Assembly: GCF_014356525.2 (NCBI RefSeq)
Contig: NC_052505.1
Coordinates: forward strand, 1,275,207-1,339,206
Reading direction: 5' to 3'
Source: Nilaparvata lugens
Taxonomy: Eukaryota; Arthropoda; Insecta; Hemiptera; Delphacidae
Length of the DNA: 64,000 nt
A model generated the notes under the pieces. That model saw only the letters and a list, made by a program, of their open reading frames with translations. It did no database searches and had not been told where the DNA came from. The position numbers and the translations under genes are program-made. Shown here in pieces: positions 1 through 10,396 of this stretch (within the stretch, counting starts at the first letter, position 1; the number at the start of each line of letters is the position of its first letter).

Positions 1-249
1 TTTCCCGAGAAAACTTTTTCATTTTGATAGCTTGATGATATACAAATCGAAAAACTTTGAAAAATATAATGAGTAGAAAGTTTATTTTTAGCCTTTGCAC
101 AGCCTTGTATCAGAGAAAACTCCTATAACTCTTGTAATTCTGTGCTTATATTAATTTCCCCCCTTTGTTTCCAGTTTTATAGGGTCTCAATATCTTTACC
201 TAAATTTGTGCTCATCTCACAAATCATCTATTTCATTAAAATTCTTTGC
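1..249. other. Unassigned AT-rich DNA
   Basis: No coding signal. The line at 170-230 (tttatagggtctcaatat...) recurs in altered form near 493-540, so it is probably an old repeat rather than unique sequence. Confidence 0.4.
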
Positions 250-745
250 TATAGTGAGGTCCACGTTATAATGGCAGTGTTTGATTAGCAATGGTATTGC
301 TATCCTCGTCTATCATTCAACAAAGCGAATAGCGCTATCTCTTTTTCGCTTTGCTCTGTTGTCAGATCGTCTTTTAAGAATGCAGAATTGATAATTAATT
401 AACAAAATATTCCATCCTAATTATGAAATTATTGGAAAATATAATTTCTTGCTTAATAAAATATAATTGATTATTTTAAACGAGATTGAACAGTTTTATA
501 GTGTCTCAATATTTCTACCTGGATTTGTACTTGAGTCATAAATCTTCAATTTGATTCAAATTTTCTACTAGTAACTTTGCTTTTCCCCAATTAAATGCAT
601 CGTTTCATCATTAGCAACAACACAAACCTGTAATAAACCAGTATGAGCTACTGTATATAGTAGGCATTGACAAGACAGATGATCGGCAACGTGATTCTTC
701 TATCTTTCCCCACTGTCATTATAACGTGGACCTCACTTTAATAAC
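250..745. mobile_element. MITE family B, copy B1
   Basis: The left end reads TATAGTGAGGTCCACGTTAT and the right end (about 715-738) is its reverse complement, giving terminal inverted repeats of about 28 bp. The interior matches the other B copies here (tctatcattcaacaaagcg, gaacagtt, acctgtaataaacc). About 110 bp of other sequence (493-600), including a piece of family F, interrupts it. No ORF: a non-autonomous DNA transposon whose superfamily I cannot assign, because the flanking duplication is unclear. Confidence 0.75.
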
Positions 746-984
746 TTTGCTTTTCCCCAATTAAATGCACCTTCTCTTGAGTTTTTCCTGTTTTCTTAAT
801 ATTTTATTTTTCGAAAAATTGCTAATTTATAGAACTACATCGAGAACCTTTCTCTCTATCAATTCGTCGATAATAATATTGATATCCCAAGCTCGCAGAC
901 TATGTCCTCTTATTTTGTTGAAATATATTTTATCTCCCTTCTTAAATCGTCTTAATATACAATCACTCATTTTAATATACAATT
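738..984 (+). mobile_element. Repeat family F fragment
   Basis: This segment recurs in reverse orientation at 34216-34450 and 36300-36525. Read on the minus strand it has a short open stretch with RRFKKGDKIYFNKIRGHS followed by KNKILRKQEKLKRRCIQLGK, a basic peptide shared by the copies. In two copies it directly adjoins the terminal sequence of the Penelope-like element, so it may be part of that element's 5' region. That is inference; no catalytic motif is present. Confidence 0.45.
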
Positions 985-1074
985 TCAAATTAAATAAAAA
1001 TACTAAGAGATTTAAATCTGTGGTTTTTGACAATTTCTTAGTATTTGTATTTAATATGAATAACTACCACAATA
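985..1074 (+). mobile_element. Penelope-like element tail (PLE-6)
   Basis: The stretch around tttttgacaatttcttagta and aataactaccacaata is the terminal sequence seen at the ends of all PLE copies in the window. It is cut on the right by element D1, which is inserted after ccacaata. Confidence 0.6.
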
Positions 1075-1719
1075 CTAGTAGTTCTCTGAACAGTAGACCT
1101 CACACAGTATTCTCATCCACAAGTACCTGATTGAAACTATAGACCTTATGGAATTACAGCAATAAACTGGCTTCTCCACACATCTGTATAATCACTTGTC
1201 AGCTGATTTATGATGAAATAATTCTATAGTCTGATTTTTACTCTAATATTGACGTAAGAAGGAGGCTCCTTTTTCCTTTTATATTATCCTTGAAATGCAA
1301 AATTTCCAAAAACCTTGTATATATGTCGACGCGCAATTAAAAAAGGAACATACCTGTCAAATTTCATGAAAATCTATTACCCCGTTTCGCCGTAAATGCG
1401 CAACATATAAACATTAAGAGAAATGCCAAACCGTCGACTTGAATCTAAAGCTGCGTACATATATACGCGCTTCCAATCCGCACCGAGCACGCTCCGCCCT
1501 CGTACCGCCCTCGTACCTCCATCGTTCGCAGTCGCTCCGCCCCCGCTCTGCAGTCGCATCCATCATGAATGTTATGGAAGATGTTAGATCTTCTCGCGTT
1601 CCCCGGTCGAACCACTCTTGCTCCCCGGTCGATCATCAATCGCTCTGCTGGAGTGACGTTCGGTTGCGGAGCAGAGCGACAGTCTGTACGCACCTTTAGA
1701 CTTCACTTCGCTCGGTCAA
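1075..1719 (-). mobile_element. Helitron-like family D, copy D1
   Basis: On the minus strand the element runs from TTGACCGAGCGAAGTGAGG-like sequence (about 1719) to a 3' hairpin (GTTC/GAAC arms) ending CTAG at 1078-1075, followed by T. The middle contains the family's landmarks: gcgcgtcgac, a run of gaaatgcaaaatttcc, and aggctcc. A separate 250-bp inverted-repeat element (1447-1699) has inserted near its 5' end. No ORF. Assignment as a non-autonomous Helitron rests on the hairpin plus CTAG|T end and on A^T insertion in other copies. Confidence 0.6.
1447..1699. mobile_element. Small foldback element in D1
   Basis: The left end is AAAGCTGCGTACATATATAC and the right end is GTCTGTACGCACCTTT, near inverted repeats. 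It splits the D consensus (gaatcttagacctc), with TA on each side as the likely target duplication. GC content is clearly higher than the surroundings (cgctccgccctcgtaccgcc). The ends resemble those of the foldbacks at 52062-53842, suggesting one superfamily. Short ORFs through it on both strands look like chance products of its base composition. Confidence 0.55.
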
Positions 1720-2590
1720 TAAGGGATTGTGCGACGGGTAAATTGATGTGTATTTTTATTAATAATATTAATTTTTTAGGGTATTTTTTAGGGCATATGG
1801 CCCTTAGGCTGTCTATTTAACAATTGAAATTCTTAGCTTCCAATTTTCAACTTTTCAATAGAGCTGTAAATTTTTAACTCCAAAATTGTTGATTTTCAAC
1901 CGACGCTCTTTAAGGATTTCCTTCACACTTGCTCTTATCCTCTGATTCTGTCTCTCTAAGCAGGCGCTCTACGCATTCCCTCTCCTTCAGAAAACTGTTA
2001 ACTTGGCACATTTGTTTTGGAGTGGCAATCAAATTTGAACAGTTGTCAAAACTCTGAAACTCTTTACAACAGCTGCGTAAAGTTGTGTGCATTATTATTC
2101 TACGAGTTTGTACGTCCTCATTTTAACCGACTCTCAGTTAATCGAAAACTCCACATTGAATTCCGTCTCGGAGTCGTTTAATGCCGCCAGTCAAACTTTG
2201 CCCATCAACTCAATCTGCTCCGGCTTTTTAGTAAGTAGTCTGAGATGCAATTCCACTCAGTTTTATTGCGCAGTCTATTAGATTATTTCATGTTTGAGGC
2301 AGTATTGAAACAATTATTTCACACTTGGAGAACGCTTCATTGCTCTATTAGCTCTGCGCGAGTTAACTTATTTCAATTCCATATACTCAACGGACAACAT
2401 GAGCTACGGGTTGCACCAGTAAAGTTGCGTCTATATTGGTCAAGTTTACTTGAATTCAATTTTTTTCTAACGTTTGAGTTTATTAGCTGTGATAGTTCTA
2501 AATAGTGTGTTTGTCTTTTCGGTCTCAACATTTTATAGTTTTTTCAAAGTTTGGAATTTTCCAATTAATTGTGATTGATTTAATTTATAA
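1720..2590. other. Mostly unassigned AT-rich DNA
   Basis: No recognisable domain on either strand. Short open frames (e.g. 1910-2092 minus, 2245-2505 plus) have no motif I know. I saw no second copy in the window, so this could be unique intronic sequence or an old degenerate repeat. Confidence 0.35.
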
Positions 2591-2716
2591 TTTAATTCAT
2601 AATTCAAAAATATATTATTAAAACAATTCTAGGCAAACCCAGACTTTATCTTACAAACGATCTTTTCAATGAATTCAAAGTACTAACTGTTCGACAGCTA
2701 TACATAAAAAACTTGA

Positions 2717-3616
2717 TCTTCTATATATATAAAAGCGAAATGGCACTCACTCACTAACTGACTGACTGTCTGACTGACTGACTCACTCACTCACTCACTC
2801 ACATAACCAAAAATCTACCGGACCAAAAACGTTCAAATTTGGTAGGTATGTTCAGTTGGCCCTTTAGAGGCGCACTAAGGAATCTTTTGGCAATATTTTA
2901 ACTCTAAGGGATGTTTTTAAGGGTTTAAGGTTTGTCTTTTAGCATGTATATTTTTTTCTCCCAATCTCTTAATTATAGTTGAAATTTCCATATCATATGC
3001 TACTATCATCGCCACCTCTAATACAAGGCCCCGGCCTACGATATTGCAACGTCGCAGTGTAGGCCTAGAATCTAATACATGATTGGTGAGAAAAATCAGC
3101 TGGTATTTTTGAAAATATTTTTCACCAATCATGATCAGATTCTAGGCCTACACTGCAACGTTGCAATATCGTAGGCCGGGGCCTTGTATTAGAGGTGGCT
3201 ATGCTACTATAGAACTATAATCTAGATAGAGTACCTCTTCGAAACAGTTGTTAACTGGCAACTAAATTAATAATTTTGTCAGGTTGGCATTGAGTTGAGT
3301 TGACTTTGTTAGGTTGGCATCAAGTTGAAGATTTAAATGCATTTATCACGGAAAAATTGATTGGGCACTGCTACTTCAATCCTGGGAATATTATATTACT
3401 AGCCGTCAGGCTCGCTTCGCTCGCCATATCCGTTTAGCCAGACGTTTAGTCTGGACCCCCGACTGGATTGTTCTAACATATATGAAAAAATGCTCAAATG
3501 AAAATGCAGGCGAGCGACACGAGCCTACTGATCTCATTCTTGGACGATCCAGTCGGGGGTCCAGACTAAACGTCTGGCTAAACGGATATGGCGAGCGAAG
3601 CGAGCCTGACGGCTAG
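2717..3616 (+). mobile_element. Non-autonomous Helitron H1
   Basis: Starts with TC (TCTTCTATATATATAAAAGC), then a (TGAC/TCAC)n block and the shared line ctaccggaccaaaaacgttc. Ends with GAGCGAAGCGAGCCTGACGG followed by CTAG, with T outside. The last ~215 bp (about 3401-3616) form a near-complete inverted repeat that also begins with CTAG. A 197-bp foldback MITE has inserted at 3007-3203. The other LINE copy at 4765 gives the empty target ttgataatatat, so H1 lies exactly between A and T with no duplication, the Helitron signature. No Rep/helicase is encoded. Confidence 0.8.
3007..3203. mobile_element. Foldback MITE P, copy P1 (in H1)
   Basis: Long inverted repeats from CATCGCCACCTCTAATACAA on the left to the complement ending GAGGTGGCTATG on the right. 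Flanked by a 7-bp direct repeat CTACTAT (3000-3006 and 3204-3210). Other H copies carry the uninterrupted site (tgttactatagaac), confirming the insertion. The 7-bp duplication and CA...TG ends suggest the P or a related superfamily; hAT (8 bp) is the alternative. Confidence 0.8.
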
Positions 3617-3635
3617 TAATATATATATTAATAAA

Positions 3636-4292
3636 TCTGGTGTGGCACACTCACACAACTTTCCTTGCCGTTATGAAAATTTATCACCTGACGCTAGTGT
3701 TTCCGCGCTTCTCAAGTCTACTATTCAAAGATCCAAGCCAGCTGGTGACAGGACTATAACGCTGGAGACATACGAGGTCTGCTATCGCTTCATAGTGAAT
3801 CATTTAATAGAATCAACAGTTTGCAATTGAATAATCACGTTTTCTGGAATTTCGAGCTTATTTTCAATTTTAATTGAAAATGTTACTAAACATCAATTAA
3901 GTTATAGAGATTTTCATGCTCAATTTCCACTCGATTTTTTTTGTTTAAATTGTATCTGAAGCCTGATAATTGGGAATGTATAATCAAACTTTGCATAGAT
4001 GGGGCGGAGCTCCTAAAATTTTTTACAGATATGGGACTTGTGACAGTTGATAGAGCTTATCAATTACTATTTTAGGTACAAATTTGATCAAAATCGTTGG
4101 AGCCGTTTTCGAGAAAATCACGAAAAACCCTGTTTTTGACAAAATTTTCGCCATTTTAGCCGCCATCTTGAATTGCATTCGATTGAAATTGTTCGTGTCG
4201 GATACTTATAGTGTAAGGACCTCAAATTTCAAATTTCAAGTCATTCCGTTGATTGGGAGACGAGATATCGTGTACACAGACGCACATACACT

Positions 4293-4354
<62 letters not shown>

Positions 4355-4491
4355 GACCAATACCCAAAAATCACTTTTTTGGACTCAGGGGACCTTGAAA
4401 CGGATAGAAATTTAGAAATTGGGGTACCTTAATTTTTTTTGGAAAGCAATACTTTCCTTCCCTATGGTAATAGGGCAAGGAAAGTAAAATC
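3636..4491 (+). mobile_element. Repeat family C, copy C1
   Basis: Begins ctggtgtggcacactcacac and ends gggcaaggaaagtaaaa. The sequence actttccttgcc occurs near both ends in inverted orientation, so it is probably a DNA element with short subterminal repeats. Contains a perfect (AC)n tract at about 4299-4350. Other copies are C2-C6. The short ORF across it (4084-4398) includes translated microsatellite and is not a gene. Confidence 0.7.
4299..4351. repeat. (AC)n microsatellite within C1
   Basis: About 50 bases of uninterrupted AC. The same position in every C copy carries an AC/GT tract of different length, so the microsatellite belongs to the family and expands or contracts independently in each copy. 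Confidence 0.9.
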
Positions 4492-4647
4492 AGACTATAG
4501 AATTATCATCATAAATCAGCTGACAAGTGATTACACAGATGTGTGGAGAAGCCAGTCTATTGATGTATTTCCATAAGGTCTATAGTTTCAATCAGGTACT
4601 TGTGGATGAGAATACGGCGTGAGGTCTACTGTTCACAGAACTACTAG
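4492..4647 (+). mobile_element. Family D, truncated copy D2 (3' end)
   Basis: Only the last ~155 bp of D are present: from tcagactatagaatt through the hairpin to CTAG at 4644-4647, followed by T. The LINE copy at 2580-2600 shows the uninterrupted site (tataatttaattcataa), consistent with A^T insertion. C1 replaces the 5' part. Confidence 0.6.
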
Positions 4648-5270
4648 TTTAATTCATAATTATTCAAAAATATATTATTAAAACAATTCTAGGCAAACCC
4701 AGACTTTATCCTACAAGCGATATTTTCAATGAATTCAAAGTACTAACTGTTCGACAGCTGTACATAAAAAATTTGATAATATATATTAAAAATAATAAAA
4801 ATAAAATTCTTCTTCGTGAAATAAACTTGAATTAAAATTTACGTCCTACTGGAGAAACATTCCATCAAGAGAGGATGGATTTGAATGTATGTAGAAGACA
4901 ATTCACTTACTTATCACAGATGATAATAAATCTTGTTCCTACTCATTTAGTTGCCGATACAAGCTGGAGCAAAAATCTAAATTGCAAGATTGAGGAATGG
5001 ATAAGATCAAATAAAACTGAAGAAAAAATCTCCTAGGCACCAACTGTTTCTTGTTTTATGTTTTGTTTTTTTATCATTGAATAATAATTATTGTGTGTTA
5101 CTAATTTTTATCTAATTTCATCATCTACTAATCTACAAAATTATATTTGTGTGTAAATTCCACTAATCTCTGTTCTTAATTTGGTTTGATTTCTTAGTTT
5201 TTATTGAATAAATATATTACTGCAACTTAGATCTACGCACAGGTTTTACCTTGTAGGCTACTCCTTAAAC
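4648..5270 (+). mobile_element. LINE 3'-end fragment L2
   Basis: Encodes KYIIKTILGKPRLYP, NEFKVLTVRQLYIKNLIIYI, and after a stop LRPTGETFHQERMDL and INLVPTHLVADTSW, the usual C-terminal tail of a jockey/CR1-like reverse transcriptase, broken by stops. It continues into an AT-rich 3' UTR with gaataaatatattactgcaa and the line ctacgcacaggttttacctt, which also occurs in L7. Catalytic domains are absent. Confidence 0.65.
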
Positions 5271-5749
5271 ATAGATGGACATACTGCAGTTTTGGGATTA
5301 TTTTATATATTTAATAGTATTTTTCTTGTATTATTCTTAGATGTTATAATATTATAATTGTTTATGTTTTTGAGGGATAAATTTAAATTTGAATTTAATT
5401 TAGAAATATTTTTCAAATTTAAAAATGATTTTTGTGTGTTTTGAATTGTAAATTGAATGTGTAATTGAAGAATGTTAAGTGACACATAACCTAGCTACAT
5501 TTGGACTGTTGTATATAAATTAGAATTGGAACCGTTTTGGGCTTATAAGCCTGTGCTGGTACTTTTCTGTAAGTTGAGTAATTCTGAATTGTTAAATAAA
5601 TGAATAAATAGCTGACAAGTTCCAACATAACAGTGTACAATCTAGAATTGTAACATTTATGTATCACAAGTGCCAGATTCATGAGACCCACACTCAGCGA
5701 TAAACCGAAAAGTATTTGTGGCGATTTTGAAAATTTAAAGTCACGTTTT
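5271..5749. other. Unassigned AT-rich DNA
   Basis: No domain, splice context or second copy in the window recognised. Includes taaataaatgaataaatag at 5590-5612, the kind of A-rich tail left by retroposons, but I cannot name an element. Confidence 0.35.
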
Positions 5750-6598
5750 TATAGTGAGGTACACGTTATAATGGCAGTGTAGAATTGACAATACTGTTGC
5801 TGTCCTTTTCTATCATACAACAAAACAGATAACGCTATTTCTCTCTAGCTTTGCAATGTTGTCTGTTTGCCAGAATATTTTATTGTTACTTTTGACAGTG
5901 ACTGTACAAAAGTAGACAAACAATTCTCAGCCGCCATTTTTTTCAACATTCTATCAAAATACTCTAGTTCACAAGTCGTATAATTGATTTAAAATGTATT
6001 TTTGGAACAATTGAATAATTTTTAGACATTACTGTATGAGAAACACAAATTAAAATACCTGAATTGACATTTTGAAAGTTTATAACTAACCATCCTAGAC
6101 TTCATCCATGCTTCAGTCAGCCTACACGTATAGGTTAGACCTACTCGTACCGGTATAAATAATATTAAAAGGTTATTTAAGAAGTATTCCCATTTAAATT
6201 ACTTATTTTGAATAGGATTTAAATTTTTCAATAATTTTTAAAAGAAATTGGAATAGAATGCCTACCAATTAACTTAATTTCTGTTGTTTTGAAATTCAGA
6301 TTGGTATATCACAGCTTTTTAAATTAGCTGCCATTTCAGGTTTGTATGAAAATAAAATCTGATCTCAGTTATGGAAGCAAATTTTTGAATCAAATTATGA
6401 AAAATATATATTCCTGATTAATTTGACATTAAATTGATTATTTTATCAAGGAAATGATAATTATTATTAGATCAAATTTAATGGGATGAATTGAGTAACA
6501 GCTGTGTACAGTCAGTCTGTCAGTGACAAAATGGAGAGACTTGGCAACGTTTTTCTCCTATCTTTCTGAACTGCCATTATAACGTGGACCTCACTATA
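5750..6598. mobile_element. MITE family B, long variant B2
   Basis: Both termini are intact: tatagtgaggtacacgttat at 5750 and aacgtggacctcactata ending 6598. At about 850 bp it is roughly twice the usual family length. The extra interior (about 5870-6480) does not match other B copies here, so it may be a less deleted relative or contain an unrecognised insertion. No coding region. Confidence 0.75.
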
Positions 6599-6915
6599 CC
6601 CTTGTCTATCATTCAACAATGCGGATAGTGCTATCTCTTTCTCGCTTTGATCTGTTGCCAGATCGTCTTTTAACAATGTAGAGTTAATAATTAATTTACG
6701 AAATATTCCATCTTAAATATGAAAATTCATTATGAAAAATATAATTTCTTGCTTAATAAGATATAATTGATTATCTAAAATGAGAATGAACAGTTAATAT
6801 TGCATCAATAAACCTGTATCAGCTACCGTCTATAGAAGGCATTGACAAGACAGAGTATCGGCAACGTTGTTCTACTATCTTTCTCCACTGCCATTATAAA
6901 GTGGACCCGACTATA
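6599..6915. mobile_element. MITE family B, 5'-truncated copy B3
   Basis: Directly abuts B2. Starts inside the element (ccttgtctatcattcaacaa), lacks the left terminus, and ends with a diverged right terminus (aaagtggacccgactata). Probably an older, damaged copy. Confidence 0.65.
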
Positions 6916-7319
6916 GTATCCCCTCATCAAACATAAATTATAATGTTCATTTATACTGGAGGAACGACCCAAGCAATAATTCCACAGCGTCAGATGGTGC
7001 AGCATTAAAATCACAAAGGGTTCAGCGTTGCCCCTTCTATTATTATTGGTGAGTTTACTACCCAAGATGGCTGCCTCCTCCCAAGTCACAGGCCGAATCA
7101 ACATGGTCCAATTGCGGCCATCTTGTTTAATCAAAGTGTAATAGGTACAATGTGGATTAATGATGAAATATTCACAGAGCCTCCAATTATTTCTAAATTT
7201 TTAAGGGAACGTTCTTCTCTTGAACTCACTCACTCATTCTCTCTTGTACTCTCACGCCCTCTCTTTCTCTATCTCTCTCTCTATCTATCTATCTATTATT
7301 AACTACTCTTTTCTGTTAA
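6916..7319. other. Unassigned DNA with pyrimidine tract
   Basis: About 6925-7150 is less AT-rich (cagatggtgcagcattaaaa, ccaagatggctgcctcctcc) and I see no second copy, so it may be single-copy. A 103-aa minus-strand ORF (6823-7134) spans the B3 boundary and has no known motif, so I do not call it a gene. 7230-7300 is a CT/CTAT-rich tract. Confidence 0.4.
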
Positions 7320-8185
7320 TTGATTCAACTCTGAATGATTTATCGTTTCTATGATTTGGGTTTTCACTTATTTATATGGAAATGTAGAGTAGGTTTAGGA
7401 ATAGAACTTGAAAAGAACGTTCACCTGAATGCATTGTTATTTGCTGATGATTTCTGGATAGTGCAGGACAATGAAAATGACCTCCAAAGATCAGTCCATA
7501 TCCACAATGAAATAGGTCAGAAATATAATTTAAAAATATCCACTAAGAAAACTAAAATTATGGCATTCAGAGGCAAATATCCGGACAGATCGAAAATTGT
7601 TATCAACAATACAGTGTTGGAACAAGGTTCTCAATATACATATCTAGGAAGTGACATTAGTTACAAAGATGAATTAGATATTGAGAAGAAAATAGGAAAG
7701 TTCCAAATGATATGTGGAAATATCAGCAGGACGTTGGGTAAAAAAGCTAGAACATTTACAATTATGAAATTTTATAAGGTAATGGCCGCTCCAGTCCTCC
7801 TCTATGGTAGTGAATCATGGGTCACTACGAAGCCACTTGAAAGTAGAGTGTAGGCAGCCGAGATGAGATTTCTCCGAAGAACCAAGGGATGTGACAGAAG
7901 AGATCATTTCAGGAATGAAGATATTAGGAAAGAATTGAAAATCTGCACCATGAATGAAAGAGTTACGGAGAATCGGCATCAATGGAGGGAGCATGTTCAA
8001 AGAATGTCAGCTGAAAGAATAACATTTAAAGTCTATAACTATTATCAGCCAGTAGGCAAAAGAGATGTTGGCAGACCACGCAAGCGGTGGCAATTTTTTA
8101 TGTTTATTTGAATAATTGGCTAGATGTGAGTCGGAACAGGTTAAAGCCTAATCCTTGTTTGCAAGAAGAAGAAGAAGAAGGCTTA
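7320..8185 (+). mobile_element. LINE reverse-transcriptase fragment L3
   Basis: The 7335-7853 frame contains LLFADDFWIVQDNENDLQRS (reverse-transcriptase motif with the FADD active-site acids), KISTKKTKIMAFRGK, then YTYLGSDISY and LLYGSESW. After an in-frame stop it resumes at 7863 with MRFLRRTKG and ends with GRPRKRW near 8090. This is the 3' half of an insect non-LTR endonuclease/reverse-transcriptase ORF. It lacks the endonuclease and the RT N-terminus and carries at least one stop. The (AGA)n run at 8165-8179 marks the tail. Confidence 0.85.
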
Positions 8186-8815
8186 TTTATATTTAGAGTC
8201 TTAGTTTTTTATGCTTAGACATATTGCTTCGCAGGGGCTGCGTGGATCTTCTGTTCTTGTTCATGAATACTAAAAGATTAAGAGTAACAGGGCACTTCCA
8301 ATCCATGGAGATCTTCTGGATTTGGGTGATCGGTTAAAGTCAAGGCATTCTCCCATGAGCATGGCAGAGCAACTGAGCGATGAAAATTTTTCCATGAGAG
8401 CAAGCTGGGAGGAAGAGTGGATGGAAAAAACCCCCTTTGGATACTCAGTTGGTGTAAATGTGGCTGAATTTGAACTGCCAAGACGGACTTGGGCAGCCCT
8501 CAACAGGGTTAGGACTGGCCACGGAGATGCGGGGCCTCTCTTAATGACTGGGGCAGTTTACCTTCCCCTGTTTGTGATTGTGGAGAGGCTAGACAGACGA
8601 TGAAGCACATCATCAGAAATTGTAATATACTTGCCTACCAAGGCGATTTGAATGATTTTATCTCGCCTTCTCCACAATCACTACACTACATTGACAACCT
8701 CGACATCAAAATTTGATATTTTTACAATTTTTTATTAACCTGACAACGGTCTCATTACCTGATTTTTCTTTGACTACCTATGTGTTTGTGTGCATCTATA
8801 TATAATTATGTGCCA
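8186..8815 (+). mobile_element. LINE C-terminal fragment L4 with frameshift
   Basis: The frame from 8322 encodes LPRRTWAALNRVRTGHG. One base is missing near 8527, and the next frame continues GASLNDWGSLPSPVCDCGEA and QTMKHIIRNC, then YIDNLDIKI, stopping at 8713-8715. This is the Cys/His-containing C-terminus common in insect jockey-like LINEs (CDCG, QTM.HI...C). It is a different element from L3. The 93-aa ORF 8322-8603 mixes real and shifted frames. Confidence 0.8.
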
Positions 8816-9160
8816 TACGCTAATGAATAATAATATGCTTAGACATAATTATTTCGTTTGAATTTTCAACTTTCTTTAGCTATGGTTAAGTGCTGAAGGG
8901 GAGGGTATCCTCGATACGCTCTCTGAGAATGGACTTCTTAAGGTCCAAACTTCACCGTTTCATGTGGAAACATTACAGACTCTTAAGTTTCGAAAATTTT
9001 ATCATTTCTCTTGCTCAATAATATTGTAGAACTCTTCAAGTTAACATGATTCACCATGTTATTTTAATGCTATTGGTATTTACTTTCAACTCTAGAACGT
9101 AAGTTGAATTTTGTTTTGTTGAACACATGAATAAAGGTGTCTGAATCTGAATCTGAATAT
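8816..9160 (+). mobile_element. Putative LINE 3' UTR and tail L5
   Basis: Non-coding stretch ending aataaaggtgtctgaatctg followed by repeated gaatct units. A polyadenylation signal plus a short tandem tail is typical of non-LTR 3' ends. It lies downstream of L4 and may be its 3' UTR. Confidence 0.5.
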
Positions 9161-9600
9161 CTCTGTATTTTTTATTAAAGAGTTCATAATGTTCATGCTC
9201 ATTAGAAATAAAAATTCACGGTCACCAAATTCTGTATCATCAATTAAATCTATCAATTATTGTAGTAGCCCTATAGACAAGTAGCTCTGTGAACAGTAGA
9301 TCTCGCGCAGTTATAAACCGCAGCCTCCTCTTATACTGTCCATCAGAGTGAATCCTGTCTGTATGTCGTGTCGGCGAGATATCGGTGTGAAAACGGCTAT
9401 GGCTGTTCGGGTTGGTGTATCAAAAATGCTGACATCAAAAGCTTATCTCCTTTAAGACATACTGGCCCGAGTTCAAAGCAGAGAAAGTTCGAGAGACAAT
9501 ACTATGTTATTTTAGTTACTAGTAGTTCTGTGAACAGTGGACCTCGCGCAGTTATAACGACGTCCCAAACCATAAGCACATCCACACTGATACACTAGCT
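9161..9600. other. Unassigned DNA with two D-end fragments
   Basis: Contains two diverged partial D 3' ends (agtagctctgtgaacagtag at 9280-9300; actagtagttctgtgaacag at 9518-9540) in reverse orientation. The stretch between has moderate GC and no recognisable protein. Confidence 0.45.
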
Positions 9601-10396
9601 ATTTATTTGATCAGATCATGCTTAAACAAGATTTAATTATCATATACATTTTATTCCCATTAATATAAAAATAAACAATCTAATCAATAAAATGTACATA
9701 ATATTCAAAAATACAATATATGAAATCTACTACAAATATAAAAATATTGCATTTTTTCGGAAATTAACCTATTCAACTATGGGAAACCCATGTTCTAGAG
9801 CAGGTGTAGTAGTAATACAATTAAATTTAGAGTGGGGGAGCAAATACATTGGGTAAGTGAGCTCACATATTGTTCGAAATTATGTTTTCTATATTATGTC
9901 TTCCAGTTGTTGTGATCCAGTTTTTAACGGCACATTTAAATTTTCTTGAGTTTTCTATTATCTTGATGTGTACAGGAAGTAAATTGTGGAGTTTTGGTAC
10001 TAGGTGGTTGAAGTATCATTGGTATGTGGCCTTCCTAGCCACGTTCATGATAAGTAGGTTTCTGTTTTGAAAGCTTTCTGGGTTCTTGTGCAGTCTGCAA
10101 ATAATTTCTAGGGAGTAGAGTTGTCTTGCGTTCATCACACCAAACTCATTGTAGAGCTGGTCTTATGGATAACAAGGTGGCTTCTGCTTGATTATTTTAA
10201 TTATTAGTTTTTGCACTTTTATAAGGGGGTCGAGGTGAACGTAGTTTGTTCCTCCCCATCCCACAATTCCATAGGTAAGCAAAGACTGAACTAAGGAATA
10301 GTAGACCATATTCATGCGCTTCTCGTCTATAATTGTTCTCAGCATTTTGAACTTGAATATTATTTTTCTTAACTTCTTGCAGAGGCAATCTATATG
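9601..10396 (-). mobile_element. LINE reverse-transcriptase fragment L6
   Basis: Minus strand from about 10396: IDCLCKKLRKIIFKFK, MVYYSLVQSLLTYGIVGWGG, then LDPLIKVQKLIIKIIKQKPP. After a stop it continues NEFGVMNARQLYSLEIICRL and HLVPKLHNLLPVHIKIIENS. This is the C-terminal third of a CR1/jockey-like reverse transcriptase with in-frame stops. It is truncated at 10396, where family D begins. Confidence 0.8.

Larger units (their letters stand above)
2591..3634 (+). mobile_element. LINE 3'-end fragment L1, split by Helitron H1
   Basis: The sequence from about 2608 encodes KYIIKTILGKPRL, then NEFKVLTVRQLYIKNL, a C-terminal tail typical of insect jockey/CR1-type non-LTR reverse transcriptases. 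It is the same as the tail in L2 at 4660-4780. Helitron H1 (2717-3616) sits inside it; the LINE resumes at 3617-3634 and is then cut by repeat C1. No catalytic residues are included: dead fragment. Confidence 0.65.

Noticed and set aside
56..1033. Short ORFs at 765-1130 and 827-1033 as candidate genes
   Set aside because: They lie in repeats B, F and PLE, and equivalent frames occur at 34173-34427 and 36257-36502 because the repeat was copied.
4084..4398. 104-aa ORF with a HTHTHT stretch
   Set aside because: Translated (AC)n microsatellite within repeat C.
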